A DNA stretch of 12,105 nucleotides from Gemmatimonadota bacterium (GCA_003222235.1 QHVD01000025.1:1-12105), one strand, 5' to 3'; positions 1 to 7,300 are shown, counted from the stretch's first letter. Numbers and translations are program-made. Notes: generated by a model from the letters alone, not told the origin.

Positions 1-3000
1 GCCGCGGTGATCGTCGCTATAGATGCGTCCGTGACCGTGATCGGGCTGATCGTGGCCGGCGCCTGTCCGACAACGAAGCTCTGGTTCGCGGCCGACGCGA
101 TCGTGGGCGCGACAATCTGGATCGTGCGGCTGTCGCTCGCGTTCGTGGCGCCGGCCGCCCCCGTGACGACGAGCTGCAGGTAGTCCGCCGCTGAGGGTGC
201 GGTGAAGCTCATGTACTGCAACCCGGATACGACGATCCGGTCACCCCCCGCGAAGTTCGTCGTCACGTCGAGGACCAGCGTCCTGCCGCCGTCGGCGTAG
301 CTCACCGTGTTGGAGACCTTGCTGTTCCCGCTGCCCGTGATCGAGGCGGCCGTGAGCGCGGTGTTCCACGTCATGTTGAGCGATGCGGGGATGCGGATGC
401 GGATGTCGTTCGCCGCGGTGATGCTCGGTGCCGCCGCATCCGTGACCGTGATGGCGCTCATCGCCGTGGCGGCTTGGCCCACGAGGAAGAGCTGGTTCGC
501 GGCCGACGCCATCGTGGGCTGCACGACCTGGACCGTGCGGCTATCGCGCGCCGCCGTGCCGCCGCCGGGTCCCGTGATCACGAGCTGCAGAGAGTCCGCC
601 GCCGAGGGCGCCGTGAAGCTCTGGTACTGGAGCCCCGACACGACGACCTGCTGGCCGGCCCCGAAGTTGCCCGTCACGTTGAGGACGAGGGTCTTGCCCC
701 CATCCTCGTAGCTCACCGTGGGCGACACCTTGCCCGCCGCGCTCCCCGTGAGCGTGGCCGTGGTGAGTGCGGTGTTCCAGCTCATGTTGAACGCCGCCGG
801 GATGCGGATCCGAATGTCGTTCGCCGTGGTGATGGTCGGGGTCGCGGCATCCGTGACCGTGATCGCGGCCATCGCCGTGGGCGCCTGTGCGACCACGAAG
901 ACCTGGTTCGCGGCCGACGCGAGCGTCGGGGCGACGATCTGGATGGTGCGGCTGTCGCGCGCGGCCGTGCCGCCGCCGGGCCCCGAGACCACGAGCTGCA
1001 GGGAGTCCGCCGCCGAGGCCGCCGTGAAGCTGCCGTACTGCAGCCCCGAAACGACGATCTGGTCGTTGCCCGCGAAGCTGCTCGTGACGTTGAGGACGAG
1101 CGTCTTGCCTCCATCCTCGTAGCTCACCGCGGGCGAGACCTTGGCGGCCGCGCCCCCCGTGAGCGTGGCCGTGGTGAGGGCGGTGTTCCACGTCATGTTG
1201 AACGTGGCCGGGATCCGAATGCGGAGGTCCTGCGCGGCGGTGATGGTCGGGGTGGATGCGTCCGTGATCGTGATCGGGCTCATCGCAGCGGCCGCCTGTC
1301 CGGCCACGAAGAGCTGGCTCGCGGCCGACGCGATCGTGGGCTGCACGACCTGGATCGTGCGGCTGTCGCTGCTGGCGGTGCTCGCTCCAGGCCCGAACAC
1401 CACGAGCTGCAGGTAGGCCGACCCCGAGGGTGCCGTGAAGCTCGTGTATTGGAGCCCGGACACGACGAGCTGGTCCGAGCCCGCGAGGTTGCTCGTCACG
1501 TTGAGGACGAGGGTCTTCCCCGCATCCTCGTAGCTCACCGTAGGCGAGACCTTGCCGGCCCCGCTCCCCGTGAGCGTGGCCGTGGTGAGCGCGGTGTTCC
1601 AGCTCATGTTAAACGTCGCTGGGATGCGGATACGGATGTCGTTCGCTGCGGTGATCGTGGCTGTCGCGCCCTCCGTGACCGTGATCGGGCTAATCGTAGT
1701 GGGTGCTTGTCCCACCACGAAGACCTGGTTCGCGGCGGACGCCATCGTCGGCGGCGGGACGACCTGGATCGTGCGGCTGTCGCCGGCGTTCGTGCCGCCC
1801 CCCGCCCCCGTGACCACGAGCTGCAGGTTGTCCGGTCCCGAGGCGGCGGTGAAGCTCATGTATTGGAGCCCCGAAACGACGATCTGATCGCTCGCCAAGA
1901 AGCTCGTCGTGACGTTCAGGACCAGCGTCTTGCCCCCATCCTCGTAGCTCACCGTGGGCGAGACCTTGGCGGCCGCGCCCCCCGCGAGTGTGGCCGTGGT
2001 GAGCGCGGTGTTCCAGGTCATGCTGAGCGTCGCGGGAATGCGGATGCGGATGTCCAGCGCCGCGGTGATGGTCGGTGCGCCCGCGTCCGCGACCGTGATG
2101 GCGCTCATCGCCGTGGCAGGCTGTCCCACGAGGAAGAGCTGGTTCGCGGCCGACGCGATCGTCGGCTGCGCGATCTGCATCGTGCGGCTGTCCCTGGCGA
2201 CCGTGCTCCCTCCAGGCCCCGTGACCACGAGCTGCAGGTAGTCCGCCGCCGAGGGCGCCGTGAAGCTCGTGTATTGCAGCCCGGACACGACCAGCTGGTC
2301 GGCGCCCGCGAAGTTGGTCGTCACGTTGAGGACGAGCGTCTTGCCTCCATCCTCGTAGCTCACCGTGGGCGAGACCTTGCTCGCCGCGGTACCCGTGAGC
2401 GTGGCCGTGGTGAGCGCCGTGTTCCAGCTCATGTTGAACGTGGCCGGGATGCGGATCCGGAGGTCGTTCGCCGCGGTGATGCCGGGCGCCGCGGCATCCG
2501 TGACCGTGATCGCGGCTATCGCCGTGGCCGCCTGCCCGACCACGAAGACCTGGCTCGCGGCCGACGCGATCGTGGGTTGCACGATCTGGATCGTGCGGCT
2601 GTCGCTCGCGTTGGTGGCGCCGCCGGGCCCCGTGACGACCAGTTGCAGGTAGTCCGCCGCCGAGGGCGCCGTGAAGCTCTGGAACTGGAGCCCCGAAACC
2701 ACGATCTGGTCGTTCCCCGCGAAATCGCCGGTGACATCGAGGACGAGGGTCTTGCCCCCGTCCTCATAGCTCACCGTGGGCGAGATCTTGCCCGCCGCGC
2801 TCCCCCCGAGCGTGGGCGTGGTCAGCCCCGAGTTCCAGGTCATGTTGAGCGACGCGGGGATCCGGATGCGAATGTCCTTGGTCGAGGTGATGCCCGGCGT
2901 GGCGGCATCCGTGACCGTGATCGCGGCTATAGCCGTCGGCGCCTGGCCGACGGCGAAGACCTGGTTCGCGGCGGACGCGAGCGTGGGCTGCACGATCTGG

Positions 3001-5048
3001 AGCGTACGGCTGTCGCTCGCGGCCGTGCTCCCTCCGGGTCCGAAGATCACGAGCTGGAGGTAGTCCGACCCCGAGGGGGCCGTGAAGCTCTGGTACTGGA
3101 GCCCCGACACGACGATCTGGTCGCCCCCAGCGAAGTCGCTGGTCACGTTGAGGACGAGCGTCTTGCCGGCATCTGCGTAACTCACCGTGGGCGAGACCTT
3201 GCCCGCCCCGCTCCCCGTGATCGTGGCCGTCGTGAGTGCGGTGTTCCAGGTCATGGTCAACGTGGCGGGGATCCGGATACGGAGGTCGTTCGCCGCCGTG
3301 ATGGTCGGGGTCGCATCGTCGGTGACCGTGATCGGGCTCACGCCCGTGGGCGCTTGCCCGACGACGAAGACCTGGTTCGCGGCCGACGCCAGCGTCGGTG
3401 GCGTCACGATCTGGATCGTGCGGCTGTCGCTGGCGTTCGTGGCGCCTGCGGCGCCGGTGACCACGAGCTGCAGGTAGTCGCCGGCCGATGGTGCGGTGAA
3501 GCTCGCGAACTGCAGCCCCGAAACGACGAGCTGGTCGCTGGTCGCGAAGTTCGTCGTCACGTTGAGGACGAGCGTCTTGCCCCCATCCTCGTAGCTCACC
3601 GTGCTCGAGACCTTGGCCGCTGCACTCCCCGTGACGGTGGCCGTGGTGACTGCGGTGTTCCAGGTCATGTTGGACGTGGCCGGCACACGGATGCGGATGT
3701 CGTTCGCCGCGGTGATCGTGGCTGTCGCGGCATCGGTGACCGTGATCGGGCTTACGCCCGTGGGCGCTTGCCCGACGGTGAATACCTGGTTCGCGGCCGA
3801 CGCCATCGCCGGCACCACGACCTGGATCGTGCGGCTATCGGTGGTGGCGGTGGCGCCCCCCCCCCCTGACCCGGAGACCACGAGCTCCAGGTTGTCCGCC
3901 GCCGAGGGCGCCGTGAAGCTCATGTATTGCAGCCCGGACACGACGAGCTGGTCGTTCCCCGCGAAGTCGGTGGTCACGTCGAGGACGAGCGTCTTCCCCC
4001 CATCCTCGTAGCTCACCGTGGGCGCGACCTTGCTCGCCCCGGTCCCCGTGAGCGTGGCCGTGGTCAGCGCGGTGTTCCAAGTCATGTTGAACGTGGCCGG
4101 GATCCGGATGCGGAGGTCGCCGGCGGCAGTGACGGTCGGCGTCGCAGCGTCCGTGACCGTGATCGCGGCTGTAGCCGTGGGAGGTTGCGCGACCACGAAG
4201 CTCTGGTTCACAGCCGACGCCATCGTCGGCGCCACGATCTGGATCGAGCGGCTATCGCTGGCGTTGGTGACGCTCCCGGCCCCGGTGACGACGAGCTGCA
4301 GGTAGTCCGCCGCCGAGGGGGCCGTGAAGTTCTGGTACTGGAGCCCATCTACGACGATCTGGTCGCCCGCTGCGAAATCGATCGCCACGTCGAGAACCAG
4401 GGTCTTGCCCCCATCCTCGTAGCTCACAATCGGCAAGACCTTGCCCGCCGCGACCCCCGTGATCGTGGCGGTGCTGAGCGCCGTGTTCCAGGTCATGTTG
4501 ACCGAGGCGGGGATGCGGATGCGGAGGTCCTTCGCCGCGGTGATGGTGGATACGGCGGTCTCCGTGACCGTGATCGCGCTGATCGCCGCAGGCACCTGCC
4601 CGACGGTGAAGACCTGGTTCGCCGCCGACGCCATCGTCGGCGCCAGGATCTGGATCGTGCGGCTATCGCTGGCGGCGGTGGCTCCGCCGACTCCGGCCAG
4701 CACGAGCTGCAGGCGGTCCGGCCCCGAGGCCGTCGCGAAGCTCGTGTACTGCAGCCCGGACACGATGATCTGGTTGCCCCCCGAAAAGTCGGTCGTCACG
4801 TCGAGGACGAGCGTCTTGCCCCCATCCTCGTAGGTCACCGTGGTCGAGACCTTGCTCGCGGCCGTACCCGTGATGGTGGCCGTAGTGAGCGCGGTGTTCC
4901 AGGTCATGTTGAACGTGGCGGGGATGCGGACGCGGATGTCCTTCCCCTTCTTGATGGTCGCCGTGGCGGCGTCCGTGACGGTGATCGCGCTGATCGCGGT
5001 GGGCGGCTGCCCTGCGCCGAAAGTCTGGTTCGAGCCTGAAGCAATAGT
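1..5048 (-). repeat. Tandem 411-bp coding repeats, 12 complete plus one partial
   Basis: The segment encoding YEDGGKT recurs twelve times; the plus-strand CTCACC landmark (or its variant) lies at 301, 712, 1123, 1534, 1948, 2359, 2770, 3181, 3595, 4012, 4423 and 4834. Spacing is 411 bp nine times, 414 bp twice and 417 bp once, always a multiple of three. A thirteenth unit is cut by the left edge. The copies are similar at the DNA level but each carries many substitutions. Length changes are confined to the glycine-rich loop before SDSRTIQ and to the proline linker between domains (for example an extra proline near 1750). This is the pattern of an array maintained by duplication and recombination while the frame is under selection. 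Confidence 0.95.
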
Positions 5049-5132
5049 CTGCGCGGCGGCGGGTGATGCCGCTGCCAGGACGCAGAGGGAGACCAGGAGA
5101 AGAGCGCTGGGCAGTCGGAGTTGGATATTCAT
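1..5132 (-). CDS. Giant secreted tandem-repeat (beta-rich) surface protein, C-terminus off the window
   Basis: This is an open frame of 1710 codons plus two bases, with no in-frame stop from the ATG at 5132-5130 to the left edge; I checked every TTA/CTA/TCA on the plus strand against this frame. Residues 1-27 form a signal peptide (MNIQLR, a hydrophobic core LLLVSLCVLAAA, then an SPAAA cleavage region before Q28). The rest is a tandem array of ~137-residue units. Each unit carries, in order, NQxF, AISAITVTDA, IRIPATFNMTWNTA, YEDGGKTLVLDV, an IVVSGLQY strand and SDSRTIQI. Alternating hydrophobic/polar residues, abundant T/S/G/D and no cysteine in the units I translated suggest stacked Ig-like beta-sandwich domains outside the cell. 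An adhesin, matrix or cell-envelope role is inference; I do not recognise a named family. No anchor or secretion domain is visible because the C-terminus is missing. No Shine-Dalgarno precedes the ATG; the start is chosen because it gives the signal peptide. Confidence 0.9.
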   Translation of the reverse strand, partial: MNIQLRLPSALLLVSLCVLAAASPAAAQTIASGSNQTFGAGQPPTAISAITVTDAATATIKKGKDIRVRIPATFNMTWNTALTTATITGTAASKVSTTVTYEDGGKTLVLDVTTDFSGGNQIIVSGLQYTSFATASGPDRLQLVLAGVGGATAASDSRTIQILAPTMASAANQVFTVGQVPAAISAITVTETAVSTITAAKDLRIRIPASVNMTWNTALSTATITGVAAGKVLPIVSYEDGGKTLVLDVAIDFAAGDQIVVDGLQYQNFTAPSAADYLQLVVTGAGSVTNASDSRSIQIVAPTMASAVNQSFVVAQPPTATAAITVTDAATPTVTAAGDLRIRIPATFNMTWNTALTTATLTGTGASKVAPTVSYEDGGKTLVLDVTTDFAGNDQLVVSGLQYMSFTAPSAADNLELVVSGSGGGGATATTDSRTIQVVVPAMASAANQVFTVGQAPTGVSPITVTDAATATITAANDIRIRVPATSNMTWNTAVTTATVTGSAAAKVSSTVSYEDGGKTLVLNVTTNFATSDQLVVSGLQFASFTAPSAGDYLQLVVTGAAGATNASDSRTIQIVTPPTLASAANQVFVVGQAPTGVSPITVTDDATPTITAANDLRIRIPATLTMTWNTALTTATITGSGAGKVSPTVSYADAGKTLVLNVTSDFAGGDQIVVSGLQYQSFTAPSGSDYLQLVIFGPGGSTAASDSRTLQIVQPTLASAANQVFAVGQAPTAIAAITVTDAATPGITSTKDIRIRIPASLNMTWNSGLTTPTLGGSAAGKISPTVSYEDGGKTLVLDVTGDFAGNDQIVVSGLQFQSFTAPSAADYLQLVVTGPGGATNASDSRTIQIVQPTIASAASQVFVVGQAATAIAAITVTDAAAPGITAANDLRIRIPATFNMSWNTALTTATLTGTAASKVSPTVSYEDGGKTLVLNVTTNFAGADQLVVSGLQYTSFTAPSAADYLQLVVTGPGGSTVARDSRTMQIAQPTIASAANQLFLVGQPATAMSAITVADAGAPTITAALDIRIRIPATLSMTWNTALTTATLAGGAAAKVSPTVSYEDGGKTLVLNVTTSFLASDQIVVSGLQYMSFTAASGPDNLQLVVTGAGGGTNAGDSRTIQVVPPPTMASAANQVFVVGQAPTTISPITVTEGATATITAANDIRIRIPATFNMSWNTALTTATLTGSGAGKVSPTVSYEDAGKTLVLNVTSNLAGSDQLVVSGLQYTSFTAPSGSAYLQLVVFGPGASTASSDSRTIQVVQPTIASAASQLFVAGQAAAAMSPITITDASTPTITAAQDLRIRIPATFNMTWNTALTTATLTGGAAAKVSPAVSYEDGGKTLVLNVTSSFAGNDQIVVSGLQYGSFTAASAADSLQLVVSGPGGGTAARDSRTIQIVAPTLASAANQVFVVAQAPTAMAAITVTDAATPTITTANDIRIRIPAAFNMSWNTALTTATLTGSAAGKVSPTVSYEDGGKTLVLNVTGNFGAGQQVVVSGLQYQSFTAPSAADSLQLVITGPGGGTAARDSRTVQVVQPTMASAANQLFLVGQAATAMSAITVTDAAAPSITAANDIRIRIPASLNMTWNTALTAASITGSGNSKVSNTVSYADGGRTLVLDVTTNFAGGDRIVVSGLQYMSFTAPSAADYLQLVVTGAAGATNASDSRTIQIVAPTIASAANQSFVVGQAPATISPITVTDASIATITA
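3856..3866 (-). repeat. G11 homopolymer (coding sense) in the repeat-protein gene
   Basis: Eleven G residues on the coding strand encode G423-G426, in the glycine-rich loop near the end of repeat unit 3. This unit is part of the only interval of 417 bp. A single-base gain would stop at the complement of 3835-3837 and a single-base loss at the complement of 3752-3754. Either would leave only about three units. Confidence 0.7.
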
Positions 5133-5148
5133 GGTGTGTTCGGCACGG

Positions 5149-5162
5149 GCAAGGGGCGTGCC
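5149..5162 (-). promoter_or_regulatory. Predicted sigma-54 (-24/-12) promoter of the repeat-protein gene
   Basis: Read on the minus strand the site is GGCACG-CCCC-TTGC, with the invariant GG and GC separated by exactly 10 bases. It matches the core of the sigma-54 consensus TGGCACG-N4-TTGC, except that C precedes GG and C follows GC. The predicted +1 is near 5137, only about five bases before the ATG at 5132, so the message would be almost leaderless. An NtrC-family activator gene lies just upstream of this promoter, which strengthens the call. Chance occurrence in GC-rich DNA is possible, but spacing, orientation and position all fit. Confidence 0.65.
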
Positions 5163-5165
5163 GAA

Positions 5166-5193
5166 ACAATTGCAGCGAATGAGATGCAATTGT
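5166..5193. promoter_or_regulatory. Perfect 9-bp inverted repeat, operator candidate
   Basis: ACAATTGCA (5166-5174) and TGCAATTGT (5185-5193) are perfect inverted arms around a 10-base spacer. The half-site centres are 19 bases apart, about two helical turns, as for a dimeric DNA-binding protein. The site is AT-rich against its GC-rich surroundings and lies at about -29 to -56 from the predicted start, immediately behind the -24 element. That position suits a repressor, or a bending protein between enhancer and promoter. The binding protein is unknown. Confidence 0.5.
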
Positions 5194-5244
5194 GTAGCGA
5201 GTCAGTCGATTGCGGCCCCGGTCGCGGGTCGGGCCGTCACCGGT

Positions 5245-5280
5245 TGGGAACGCGGATGGGAACGCGGGAGGTAACGCGGC
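5245..5280. repeat. Three tandem 12-bp direct repeats, possible enhancer site
   Basis: Three contiguous 12-mers occur: TGGGAACGCGGA, TGGGAACGCGGG and AGGTAACGCGGC. They share the core GGNAACGCGG. The first two differ at one base. Relative to the predicted +1 at 5137 they span about -108 to -143, the usual distance of upstream activator sites for sigma-54 activators. A near-helical period would place protein contacts on roughly one face of the DNA. Activator binding is inference; many NtrC-type sites are inverted rather than direct repeats. Confidence 0.5.
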
Positions 5281-5307
5281 AACTTGAACTTCAGCCGCGG
5301 GGAGGGG

Positions 5308-5406
5308 CGCGAGTGAACTCGCGGCTCGGCCTCTGGCCGGTAAACCGGCCGGTGCGACTCATCACCCGCTTCAGCGGGGAGCGGCCGAGCCGCGGCTTCA
5401 GCCGCG
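5308..5406. repeat. Nested inverted-repeat cluster, REP-like or multibranched hairpin
   Basis: Four perfect palindromic hairpins follow each other: CGCGAGT-GA-ACTCGCG (5308-5323), GGCCGGT-AA-ACCGGCC (5335-5350), CCCGCT-TC-AGCGGG (5365-5378) and CGCGGCT-TC-AGCCGCG (5391-5406). In addition CGCGGCTCGGCC (5320-5331) pairs perfectly with GGCCGAGCCGCG (5383-5394), enclosing hairpins 2 and 3 and overlapping hairpins 1 and 4 by four bases each. Two folds therefore compete: four separate hairpins, or a 12-bp stem closing a branched loop. The four centres read TGAA, TAAA, TTCA and TTCA, that is TRAA on one strand or the other. The cluster starts about 33 bases past the activator gene's stop, so it may also stop transcription, but no U-tract follows. 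A partial copy, CTTCAGCCGCG, lies at 5289-5299. Confidence 0.75.
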
Positions 5407-5438
5407 AACCCAGCGCGGACGGTCCGGCTATCCCCTGA

Positions 5439-6863
5439 TCATGCCGGCCCGTCGCCGTCGGCGCTGGTCTCGAGCAGCCCGTACTTCTTGCGCTTCTCCC
5501 ACAGGTTCTTGCGCGAGATCCCGAGAATCTCCGCGGCCCGCTGAACGTTGCCGTCCACTTCGCTGAGAGTGGCGCGGATGTACTCCCGCTCGGCCTCGAC
5601 CAGCGTCAGCCCCTTGGGGACCTGGATCGCGTCGTCGCGTGGCTCGGTCCCCCCTGTCCCCGCGGCCCCGCCTCGTGTCACGCGCTCGAGGCGCCCGAGT
5701 GTGGGCAGGTCGGAGCGTTGCAGCGTGGGCGCGTCGCTGAAGATCATGGCCCGCTCGATCACGTTGCGCAGCTCCCGCACGTTGCCCGGCCACTGCCAGC
5801 CCTCGAGAGCCTCGAGCGCCGCCCCGTCGATGGACTCGACCCGTTTCTTGAATTCGCGGTTAAACGTCTCACGGAAGTGATTGGCGAAGCGCGGGAGATC
5901 ACCCTTGATCTCGCGGAGCGGAGGCAGCGTGGTTGCGGCCACGGTGATGCGGTAGTACAGGTCCGCCCTGAACCGGCCGGCCTGCACCACCTGCTCCAGG
6001 TCGCGGTTGGTCGCCGTGATGAGGCGCAGGCCCACCTCGATCTCGTCGGTGCCCCCCAGCCGGCGAAAGCGGCGGCTCTCCAGGAAATTGAGCAGCTTCG
6101 CCTGGAACTCCGCGCTGAGCTCGGCGATCTCATCGAGAAACAGCGTTCCGCCGTCCGCCACCTCGATCAGCCCGCGCTTGGCCTCCCGGGCGTCGGTGAA
6201 GGCCCCCTTCTTGTAGCCGAACAGCTCGGCCTCGAGCAGGTTGGCGGGCAGCGCGGAGCAGTTGATCTCCACGAACCGGCCCCGGGAGTGGGGGCTGGAG
6301 TAATGGATCGCGCGGGCCGCGAGATTCTTCCCGGTGCCGCTCTCGCCGAGGAGCAGGACCGTCGGGCGCGGTATGGCCGCCATGCGGCGCACGAAGGCTC
6401 GCACCTCCTCCACCTTGGGGTCCTCCCCGAGGAACGCCCGCACCGAGAACTGCTCCCCCCGAGCCTGCTCGAGGGACGCCCCTTCCGCGATGAGCGGGCG
6501 CTGCGCCAGAGCGCGCGCGAGGAGCGTGGTCAGCTCGTCGATGTTCACCGGCTTGGTGAGGTACTCGTTGGCGCCGGCCTTGAGCGCCTCGACGGCGGTG
6601 GTGATGTCGGCGTGGCCCGTGAGGACGAAGATGGGCACGTGGCGGTCGGCCGCCCGCACGCGCCGCGTGACCTCGACGCCGCTCGGCCCGGGCATCACCA
6701 GATCGGTGATCACGGCGTCGGGCGGCTCCTCGGAGAGGCGAGCCAGCAGCGCTTCCGAACGGTCGAAGGTGTCGATGCGGAACCGCCCCACCGGGCCCAG
6801 GTTGGCGGCCAGCAGCCGGGCGTAGGTCAGGTCGTCGTCGAGAATGTAGATTTTCGGGATCAT
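5439..6863 (-). CDS. NtrC-family sigma-54-dependent response regulator (REC-AAA+-Fis HTH)
   Basis: The 474-residue protein has the full NtrC architecture. The receiver (about 1-120) has the acidic pocket D9-D11, phosphoacceptor D54, T82 and K104. The AAA+ domain (about 140-375) has Walker A GESGTGKN (173-180), GAFTDA (220-225) in place of the usual GAFTGA sigma-54-contact loop, Walker B GGTLFLDE (238-245), and the DLYYRI and WPGNVREL motifs. A C-terminal Fis-type helix-turn-helix (about 438-465) contains AAEILGISRKNLWEK. Known function of the family: the phosphorylated receiver allows oligomerisation, and ATP hydrolysis remodels sigma-54 RNA polymerase bound at a -24/-12 promoter. It is divergent from the receiver-kinase operon, 65 bp away, and its 3' end faces the predicted sigma-54 promoter of the repeat-protein gene, so both are plausible partners. 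No clear ribosome binding site is seen, but the start gives a correct receiver N-terminus. Confidence 0.95.
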   Translation of the reverse strand: MIPKIYILDDDLTYARLLAANLGPVGRFRIDTFDRSEALLARLSEEPPDAVITDLVMPGPSGVEVTRRVRAADRHVPIFVLTGHADITTAVEALKAGANEYLTKPVNIDELTTLLARALAQRPLIAEGASLEQARGEQFSVRAFLGEDPKVEEVRAFVRRMAAIPRPTVLLLGESGTGKNLAARAIHYSSPHSRGRFVEINCSALPANLLEAELFGYKKGAFTDAREAKRGLIEVADGGTLFLDEIAELSAEFQAKLLNFLESRRFRRLGGTDEIEVGLRLITATNRDLEQVVQAGRFRADLYYRITVAATTLPPLREIKGDLPRFANHFRETFNREFKKRVESIDGAALEALEGWQWPGNVRELRNVIERAMIFSDAPTLQRSDLPTLGRLERVTRGGAAGTGGTEPRDDAIQVPKGLTLVEAEREYIRATLSEVDGNVQRAAEILGISRKNLWEKRKKYGLLETSADGDGPA

Positions 6864-6928
6864 CGGTTCGCTATTGGTCCGGCCTCCCCGCTAATATTGG
6901 GTAACATGCCCGCGCGCGGCCAGGACCC
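6864..6928. promoter_or_regulatory. Divergent intergenic promoter region between activator and receiver-kinase operon
   Basis: Sixty-five bases separate two divergent ATGs, so both promoters must lie here or inside the genes. TAATAT (6892-6897) could serve as a -10 for the plus-strand operon, and the overlapping complement TATTAG as a -10 for the activator gene. No convincing -35 is present at 17 bp for either. A weak AGGA (6922-6925) precedes the receiver ATG by three bases. Shared control of both transcripts is inferred from the short spacing. Confidence 0.4.
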
Positions 6929-7300
6929 ATGCTCGACCACTTCCGCGCCCTGATCATCGACGACGACCGGGATCTGTTGAAATTGATCCAGCGCACGCTC
7001 GAGTTCACGGCTGGGTGGGAGGTGCATACGGCGCCTTCCGGGGCCAGCGGGCTGGAGTTGGCGCGCCGCCTGGGGCTCAACGTGATCCTCGTGGACGTGA
7101 TGATGCCCGAGATCGACGGGTACGAGGTGTGCCGGCGCCTCAAGGCGGACCCGGCCACGGCCGCCGTGCCGATCGTGCTGCTCACGGCCCGGCGAGACCT
7201 GGACGAGCATCGGGTCAAGGAGACGGGCGCCGCGGGTGTGCTGTTCAAGCCGTTCCAACCGGAGGACCTGGCGCGGCGGGTCCGCGAGCTCTGCCAATGA
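6929..7300 (+). CDS. Stand-alone receiver domain response regulator (CheY-like)
   Basis: The 123-residue protein is a single receiver domain with no output domain. It has the acidic triplet D11-D13, phosphoacceptor D56 in LVDVMMPEIDG, T86 in IVLLTAR and K107 in LFKPF, all the residues needed for phosphotransfer. Its TGA stop overlaps the ATG of the kinase gene (ATGA, 7297-7300), so the two are probably translationally coupled and work together. Proteins of this kind act by protein contact or as an intermediate in a phosphorelay. With an HPt domain at the start of the adjoining kinase, the likely role is to exchange phosphate with that HPt. The target is unknown. Confidence 0.93.
   Translation: MLDHFRALIIDDDRDLLKLIQRTLEFTAGWEVHTAPSGASGLELARRLGLNVILVDVMMPEIDGYEVCRRLKADPATAAVPIVLLTARRDLDEHRVKETGAAGVLFKPFQPEDLARRVRELCQ

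Noticed and set aside
474..3869. 1131-codon plus-strand open frame, and similar plus-strand frames at 3927-5039 and in twelve periodic short copies
   Set aside because: They are antisense to the repeat gene and rich in R, G, H and D as expected of shadow frames in GC-rich DNA. They persist only because the 411-bp repeat lacks stops in that frame, and they have no signal peptide or domain logic.
5308..5406. CRISPR array or simple rho-independent terminator
   Set aside because: The hairpins differ from one another and have no equal spacers, so this is not CRISPR. No U-tract follows any stem, so a classical terminator is not supported.
5121..5438. Plus-strand open frames through the region upstream of the repeat gene
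   Set aside because: They cross the inverted-repeat cluster and promoter, have arginine-rich shadow composition and no recognisable domain.
6901..6925. A GG-N10-GC spacing on the minus strand, considered as a sigma-54 promoter for the activator gene
   Set aside because: Only the GG and GC match; the rest of the -24/-12 consensus does not, and such spacings are common in GC-rich DNA.
7015..7296. In-frame GTG at 7015 as the kinase start
   Set aside because: It would overlap the receiver gene for almost its whole length and add low-complexity residues. The ATGA overlap at 7297 gives a clean HPt N-terminus.
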